Below are positions 6,808 to 10,815 of a DNA stretch of 10,815 nucleotides, piece by piece. Under the pieces are notes generated by a model. It ran no database searches. It was not told the origin of the DNA and saw nothing but the letters and a program-made list of their open reading frames with translations. Source of the stretch: a bacterium (GTDB taxonomy: Bacteria; Bacteroidota; Bacteroidia; Cytophagales; Thermonemataceae); contig JANYGM010000051.1 of the NCBI GenBank assembly GCA_025362415.1, positions 1-10,815 on the forward strand, in the 5' to 3' direction. Both the position numbers and the translations under genes were made by a program. Position 1 is the stretch's first letter. Every line of letters starts with the position of its first letter.

Positions 6808-9800
6808 ATGTCAAACACTATCTTTAATTCTACTGTTGTCAGTTCTTACAACGAAAATTCAGTAGAAAATCATACAGATAACCACTTAGACAACCCTTTT
6901 CCAGGACTTAGACCCTTTACTATTGAAGAAAGTCATTTGTTTTTTGGTCGTGAGGGGCAAAGTGATGAGGTGCTGATGAAACTCTATGAAAGCCGTTTTG
7001 TGGCAGTTGTAGGTCCTTCTGGTAGTGGTAAATCTTCCTTTATTTATTGTGGGGTTATTCCAATTCTTTATGGTGGTTTTTTGTCAAATAAAACTTCCTC
7101 TTGGAATGTGGTGGTAGCACGTCCTGGCGCATCTCCTATTGATAATTTGGCGGAAGCTATCAACCAAAAAACAGGTAATTTTGCAGAATTATCAGCGGAA
7201 GATAAGAAAATAAAACATTCTATCACTTCTACAATGCTTCGTACAAGCTCACTAGGGCTTATTGAAGTGATTATGCAATCAAAAGAACTTGCAGGCAAAA
7301 ACACCCTGATTTTGATTGACCAGTTTGAAGAACTTTTTAGATTTAGAAAAAATGATGACAATACACAAGCCCTAAACGAGGCTCTTACGTATGTAAACTT
7401 ACTTATGGAGGCTATTCGTTATGAAGGCTTACCTATATATGTAGCTATTACAATGCGTTCTGATTTTATAGGTGAATGTGCATTTTTTCCTCAACTCACA
7501 AGTGCTATCAATAATAGTTATTATATGATACCACAAATGACTCGTGAGCAGAAAAAAATGGCTATTACAGGTCCTGTGGCAGTAGGTGGTGGTGATATTA
7601 CACCACGTTTGGTGCAGCGTTTGCTCAATGATTTGGGTGATAACCCTGACCAGTTGCCTATTTTGCAACATTCTTTAATGCGTACTTGGGACTTTTGGAC
7701 AAAAAACCAAAGTGCCGTTTCTAATGTGCAAGAGCCTGTAGATATTCATCATTATGAGGCTATTGGCACAATGTCAGAAGCCCTTTCTATGCACGCCAAC
7801 GAGGCTTTTGATGAACTTTCAGAAGACCAAAAAATACTTTGTGAAAGCCTTTTTAAATCTCTTACAGAAAAAGGGGGCGACCAAAATAGTGGTATCCGCA
7901 GACCTACACGCCTTTTTGAAATTGCAGCTATTGCAGGCGTAAGTGAGGCAACTATTATTCCTGTTATTGATAAATTTAGAGAAGAAGGACGTTCTTTGAT
8001 AACGCCAGCAGCAAATATAGCCCTCAATTCTAATTCTATGATAGATATTTCTCACGAAAGTCTAATGAGAATTTGGGTGAGATTAAAAAATTGGGTTGAT
8101 GATGAGTCTGATGCAGTACAAATGTACCAACGTCTTTCTGAAGCAGGCGCAATGTATCAAATAGGAAAAGCAGGACTTTGGAGACCACCAGATTTGCAAC
8201 TTGCCCTTAATTGGAGAGATAAGCATAAGCCTACACTTATTTGGGCAAAACGCTATAATCCTTCTTTTGAGCGTACAATGGTATTTTTGGATTATTCTCA
8301 AAAAGAATACGAAACAGAGCAAAAAGTAAAAGAAATGCTCCAAAAACGTACGCTTAGGCGTACTAGGATTATTGCGCTTATTTTGGGACTTTTTACTGTT
8401 GTTTCTATTGCTTTCCTAATTTATGCCCTTGCTAAACGTGTGGAGGCTGACCAACAACGTGCCGCAGCAGACAAAGAACGCCAACTTGCTATTATTGAAA
8501 CCAAAAAAGCTATTAGAAGTGAGCAAAATGCCAAATCTCAAGAGTTTAAAGCTACTTTGAGTGCAAAAGAAGCACAAGCACAAAAAGCAATAGCAGAACA
8601 GCAAAAAGAAGAAGCAGAAAAACAGAAAGATATTGCTGATTTGAAGACAGAAGAAGCTATTAAAGCACAAAATCTGGCTACTAAAAATGAAAGATTAGCC
8701 AAAGAAAGTGAAGGACGTGCTAAAAAAAGTGAGGCAAAAGCAAAAGAAAATGAAGAAATTGCTAATGTAGAAAAAAATAACGCTATTGCAGCAAATAAAA
8801 AAGCTAGAAATTTGCGTTTGGTTTCTGTTGCGCAAGCTATGGCAGTAAAATCTTTGCAATTAAGTGATGATGCGCAATTAGAGGCTCTCAATGCACAACA
8901 AGCATATAAATTTTATACGGAAAATGAAGGTGCGCCTTACAATGGTGATATTTTCAATGGTTTGTATGCCGCTATCAAAAACTTGGAAGGAGCTGATTTT
9001 AACGAAATGAAAGGGCATACCGACAAAGTCAGTGGGGTTGTTTCTGCGTCTGCAAAAGGTAGGTATATGTTTTCTGCGGGTAGTGATGGCAAAATCTTGA
9101 AATGGGACGCTGAAAATTTGAAAGCTACACCAAAACTCTTAAAACAAAACAATTTTGTAAATAAGGCTATTGCGCTTAGTAGTGATAATTCTCTGCTTGC
9201 AGTAGGTGGAAGTAGCAGACAAATACAGATTTTTGATGTAAATTCTCCAGAAAGTACACCAAAAATAATCAATCTTCCTGTAAAAGTACCTCAAAACCCT
9301 ACAGTTTGGTTTTTGTCTTATCCAAATAAAAATGTAAATGGTAGTGGTAACGAACTTATTGTGGCAAGTTCTGATAAAAAACTGTATGTAGTGAAAGGTG
9401 ATAACTTAGAAGAAATAGGGGTTACACCTGCACAAATCAATGCTTTGGCAGTTTCCCCTGATGGAAATACTATTGCAACAAGTGATATGATGGGTCAGAT
9501 TGTTTTGTGGGACAAAGCCGCTAAAACGTCTAAGGTTTTTTATAGCAATAATCAAGTACCAATGCACGCTTTGCGTTTCAGTAATAATGGTCAGAAACTG
9601 GTAGCAGGTGACGAAAAAGGGCGTTTGCGTATGTGGGCAAATTGGCAACAATCTGACAAACCAATTACTTTGCTTGGACATAGAGCCAAAATCAATGATA
9701 TTGCTTTTAGTGAAGATGACAAACAACTTGCTACCGCTAGTTTTGATAAAACTGTTCGTCTTTGGAATATGCAAAAGACTAATACAGAGCCTATTACCTT

Positions 9801-10038
9801 GCGTGATGCTAATGCGTGGGTTTGGTCGTTAGCTTTTACACCAAAAGGAAACCAAATTATTGCGGGTTGTAGGGATAATAAAATGCGTTATTTTTATGTT
9901 AATCCTGATTATATGAGTGATGTTTTATGTAATAAAATTATTGCTAATATGAGCAAGGAAGAATGGGAAAAATATGTAGCAGAAGACATTAACTACGAAA
10001 AAACTTGTGGAGAAAAACCAATGCGCAAAGAAGAATAA
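6808..10038 (+). CDS. Membrane-spanning nSTAND NTPase with coiled coil and WD40 propeller
   Basis: Signal-transduction ATPase of the STAND class (novel STAND 1 type); its signal and output are unknown. Residues 29-47 carry the family's entry motif NPFPGLRPFTIEESHLFFG, followed by GREGQ. Walker A is GPSGSGKSS (69-77) and Walker B is TLILIDQFEELF (166-177). AITMRSDF (213-220) and ISHESLMRIWVRLKNWV (from about 414) match the sensor and winged-helix parts. One hydrophobic helix (about 521-541) follows a basic RTLRRTR stretch. A charged Ala/Lys/Glu-rich coiled coil spans about 542-665. Seven WD40 repeats end at WD, FD, VV, WD, MW, LWN and YFY (about 737-1032). The tail has Cys1041, W1053, Y1056 and Y1063-EKTC1067. 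The start at 6808 leaves 28 residues before the conserved motif. There is no Shine-Dalgarno sequence, and no effector domain or partner gene is visible. Confidence 0.9.
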   Translation: MSNTIFNSTVVSSYNENSVENHTDNHLDNPFPGLRPFTIEESHLFFGREGQSDEVLMKLYESRFVAVVGPSGSGKSSFIYCGVIPILYGGFLSNKTSSWNVVVARPGASPIDNLAEAINQKTGNFAELSAEDKKIKHSITSTMLRTSSLGLIEVIMQSKELAGKNTLILIDQFEELFRFRKNDDNTQALNEALTYVNLLMEAIRYEGLPIYVAITMRSDFIGECAFFPQLTSAINNSYYMIPQMTREQKKMAITGPVAVGGGDITPRLVQRLLNDLGDNPDQLPILQHSLMRTWDFWTKNQSAVSNVQEPVDIHHYEAIGTMSEALSMHANEAFDELSEDQKILCESLFKSLTEKGGDQNSGIRRPTRLFEIAAIAGVSEATIIPVIDKFREEGRSLITPAANIALNSNSMIDISHESLMRIWVRLKNWVDDESDAVQMYQRLSEAGAMYQIGKAGLWRPPDLQLALNWRDKHKPTLIWAKRYNPSFERTMVFLDYSQKEYETEQKVKEMLQKRTLRRTRIIALILGLFTVVSIAFLIYALAKRVEADQQRAAADKERQLAIIETKKAIRSEQNAKSQEFKATLSAKEAQAQKAIAEQQKEEAEKQKDIADLKTEEAIKAQNLATKNERLAKESEGRAKKSEAKAKENEEIANVEKNNAIAANKKARNLRLVSVAQAMAVKSLQLSDDAQLEALNAQQAYKFYTENEGAPYNGDIFNGLYAAIKNLEGADFNEMKGHTDKVSGVVSASAKGRYMFSAGSDGKILKWDAENLKATPKLLKQNNFVNKAIALSSDNSLLAVGGSSRQIQIFDVNSPESTPKIINLPVKVPQNPTVWFLSYPNKNVNGSGNELIVASSDKKLYVVKGDNLEEIGVTPAQINALAVSPDGNTIATSDMMGQIVLWDKAAKTSKVFYSNNQVPMHALRFSNNGQKLVAGDEKGRLRMWANWQQSDKPITLLGHRAKINDIAFSEDDKQLATASFDKTVRLWNMQKTNTEPITLRDANAWVWSLAFTPKGNQIIAGCRDNKMRYFYVNPDYMSDVLCNKIIANMSKEEWEKYVAEDINYEKTCGEKPMRKEE

Positions 10039-10088
10039 TCTTTTTGAAGTTTGAGGTGTTAGGTGTGAAATAAATACAAATAGAGATA

Positions 10089-10134
10089 AAAAATAGCTTC
10101 ACGAAAGCCTCAGGCTATTCGTGAAGCTATTTTT
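10089..10134 (+). terminator. Strong rho-independent terminator after the nSTAND gene
   Basis: AAAAATAGCTTCACGAA (10089-10105) pairs with its full complement at 10118-10134. The helix continues through AGCC/GGCT past a single bulged A (10117) to a TCA loop. That is 21 base pairs, with A residues on the 5' side and T residues on the 3' side. It lies 51 bases past the stop codon. The A-rich left arm means it could also stop transcription coming from the right. Confidence 0.9.
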
Positions 10135-10153
10135 AGTGTCTGCTTAGTAATAG

Positions 10154-10384
10154 ATTGTAAATAACATCCTATTTTGTTTTTTCTTACCACTAAGTTCATT
10201 AGACTTCCTGCAAAAGTCTTGCAATGTTTTAGGACTTTATGCCCAAATCACTTACAAATTTATTAAGGCAAATTTGTGGAAACAAGCACGCTACGAATTG
10301 CAGACACTCAAAGAACAAGATGATTTTTTGTCTTTCAATAATGCTGTTCTTGGGTACAAAGCAATAGATATGATGCTAAGCTAA
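10154..10384 (+). pseudogene. Coding-like remnant without a start codon
   Basis: One plus-strand frame is open for 76 codons between TAG (10151) and TAA (10382). Its second half reads like ordinary protein: QITYKFIKANLWKQARYEL, then LKEQDDFLSFNNAVLGYKA and IDMMLS before the stop. There is no ATG until the last few codons, and the only upstream sequence is the terminator. It therefore looks like the 3' end of a lost gene. The hairpin AGACTT/AAGTCT at 10201-10219 lies within the frame and could mark an old insertion boundary. I do not recognise the family. A chance ORF is possible, but the amino-acid mix is less lysine/isoleucine-biased than AT noise. Confidence 0.4.
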
Positions 10385-10461
10385 TAAGTTTTCAATAAAA
10401 AATGTAATTTTTTGTGCCTGATTTCGGGTGTACATGTAAGAAATTAGCAATTTTTTTACAG

Positions 10462-10510
10462 TTTCAAAAAAATTTCAAAAAATTTTCAACTTTTTTCAAA
10501 AAACAAAAAA
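10462..10510. repeat. Helically phased TTTCAA / A-tract repeat, probable bent DNA
   Basis: TTTCAA recurs at 10462, 10473, 10484 and 10494, each copy followed or preceded by runs of A or T. The spacing is 11, 11 and 10 bases, close to one helical turn. A/T tracts in phase with the helix are known to curve DNA. Its position about 140 bases before the promoter at 10644 would suit binding of an architectural protein, but that role is inferred. Confidence 0.5.
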
Positions 10511-10579
10511 TGCCTCTACGCTCTCAAAACACAATATCAATAATTTTTCACGTAAAATAAAGGCAAAAAGGGGTATCTT

Positions 10580-10621
10580 ATGAAGAATAAAAATAATGTT
10601 ATTTGCATAAAATGCAAATAA
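10580..10621 (+). CDS. Possible 13-residue micro-ORF with a CxxC motif
   Basis: The ATG at 10580 opens a 13-codon frame, MKNKNNVICIKCK, ending with TAA at 10619-10621. GGGG lies about 6 bases upstream, one of the few Shine-Dalgarno-like runs in the window. The last codons form the left and right arms of the terminator-like hairpin at 10599-10621, so translation would affect folding as in leader-peptide attenuation. So short a frame is easily chance, and the CxxC may follow merely from the palindrome's TGCAT/ATGCA sequence. Confidence 0.2.
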   Translation: MKNKNNVICIKCK

Positions 10622-10629
10622 TTTTTTTT
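10599..10629 (+). terminator. Terminator-like hairpin upstream of the last gene
   Basis: TTATTTGCAT (10599-10608) and ATGCAAATAA (10612-10621) pair perfectly over 10 bases with a 3-base AAA loop, followed by eight T residues (10622-10629). The shape is that of a plus-strand intrinsic terminator, although the stem has only two G-C pairs. It would end any small transcript from 10385-10598 and insulate the promoter that begins 15 bases later. Confidence 0.5.
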
Positions 10630-10643
10630 GCAAAAATGACATA

Positions 10644-10675
10644 TTTGTTGGTTACTTTTATTATACTTACCTTTG
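10644..10675 (+). promoter_or_regulatory. Bacteroidota-type promoter for the last gene
   Basis: TACCTTTG (10668-10675) is an exact TAnnTTTG -7 element. TTTG at 10644-10647, with an overlapping second TTG at 10648-10650, gives -33 spacings of 20 and 17 bases, both within the usual range. The start point would be near 10680-10684, leaving a leader of about 50 bases before the ATG at 10733. Confidence 0.7.
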
Positions 10676-10677
10676 CA

Positions 10678-10712
10678 ACGCCACTAAAAAATAGTAGGCG
10701 TTTTTATTTTTT
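10678..10712 (+). terminator. Hairpin plus T run at the start of the leader (attenuator-like)
   Basis: ACGCC-ACTA (10678-10686) pairs with TAGT-(A)-GGCGT (10692-10701) around an AAAAA loop, with one bulged A. A T-rich run to 10712 follows (TTTTTATTTTTT). It has intrinsic-terminator form but sits between a good promoter and the gene that promoter should serve. It could be an attenuator, a 5' stabilising hairpin, or a terminator for upstream transcription. Confidence 0.55.
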
Positions 10713-10732
10713 CAATCAAATTATTTTCACTA

Positions 10733-10815
10733 ATGAAAAGCCCTAAAAAATCTCTTGTAATTTTACTCTTACTTTGGAGTATTGTGGCACAAGCGCAAAC
10801 AGTGCAAGCCCAAAA
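10733..10815 (+). CDS. N-terminus of a secreted or envelope protein, cut by the right edge
   Basis: Only 27 complete codons are visible: a basic start (MKSPKK), a hydrophobic core (SLVILLLLWSIVA) and a polar region (QAQTVQAQ). This is a Sec signal peptide with likely cleavage near VAQA or VQA. No cysteine follows the core within the visible part, so a lipoprotein is not indicated. The mature protein lies outside the window and cannot be identified. A consensus promoter and an attenuator-like hairpin precede it. Confidence 0.75.
   Translation, partial: MKSPKKSLVILLLLWSIVAQAQTVQAQ

Larger units (their letters stand above)
10039..10732. other. Long intergenic region with layered signals
   Basis: These 694 bases hold no intact gene of normal size. 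In order they contain the nSTAND terminator, the ATG-less remnant, phased A/T tracts (10462-10510), a 13-codon ORF with a hairpin at its end (10580-10629), a promoter (10644-10675) and a second hairpin with a T run (10678-10712). Nothing specific was seen in 10385-10460 or 10511-10575. Confidence 0.65.

Noticed and set aside
6620..6865. 81-codon plus-strand ORF covering most of the ppiD-nSTAND gap
   Set aside because: Its translation is a Leu/Ile/Lys-rich string expected from AT-rich DNA. It has no domain or clear signal peptide, and it overruns the start of the well-supported nSTAND gene in another frame.
8538..8891. 117-codon minus-strand ORF under the coiled coil of the nSTAND gene
   Set aside because: It is the antisense shadow of Ala/Lys/Glu repeats, giving an artificial Ala/Phe/Ser-rich chain.
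6808..10038. Avs/NLR-type antiphage defence protein
   Set aside because: A STAND ATPase is present, but no nuclease, protease, TIR or other effector domain is visible, and the membrane helix plus WD40 sensor differ from described Avs proteins. Defence cannot be claimed from this window.

Overview
The window looks like a chromosomal piece of a low-GC member of the Bacteroidota, probably from the Cytophagales side of the phylum. The pointers are a TonB-dependent receptor with an N-terminal carboxypeptidase-regulatory-like domain, TAnnTTTG-type promoter elements, almost no Shine-Dalgarno sequences, and a large nSTAND/WD40 protein of a kind common in marine and gliding Cytophagales. The phylum call is fairly secure. 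The lower rank is inference.

Layout: three genes lie on the minus strand. From left to right they are a TonB-dependent outer-membrane receptor running off the left edge (1-2121), an NhaD-type Na+/H+ antiporter (2529-3884) and a PpiD/SurA-like periplasmic peptidyl-prolyl isomerase (4406-6511). They share a strand but are not a tight operon. A perfect 36-bp palindrome (2460-2495) lies between nhaD and the receptor. A 521-bp intergenic stretch with nested inverted repeats, two matching hairpins and a terminator lies between ppiD and nhaD.

A 296-bp AT-rich gap separates ppiD from a divergent plus-strand gene (6808-10038). This encodes a 1076-residue protein with an nSTAND P-loop NTPase, one transmembrane helix, a coiled coil and a seven-bladed WD40 propeller. 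It ends in a cysteine-containing tail and is followed by a strong terminator (10089-10134). No partner gene of a known defence or signalling system sits beside it here.

The right end (10135-10732) holds no complete gene. It has an ATG-less coding-like remnant, helically phased A/T tracts, a 13-codon micro-ORF ending in a terminator-like hairpin, and a textbook Bacteroidota promoter followed at once by another terminator-like hairpin. Only the signal peptide of the next gene (from 10733) is visible.

The receptor, antiporter and isomerase all serve the cell envelope (outer-membrane uptake, ion homeostasis, folding of exported proteins), but nothing shows that they act together. The least explained material is the mosaic of inverted repeats at 3888-4404, the membrane-spanning nSTAND-WD40 protein, and the layered signals at 10462-10712.
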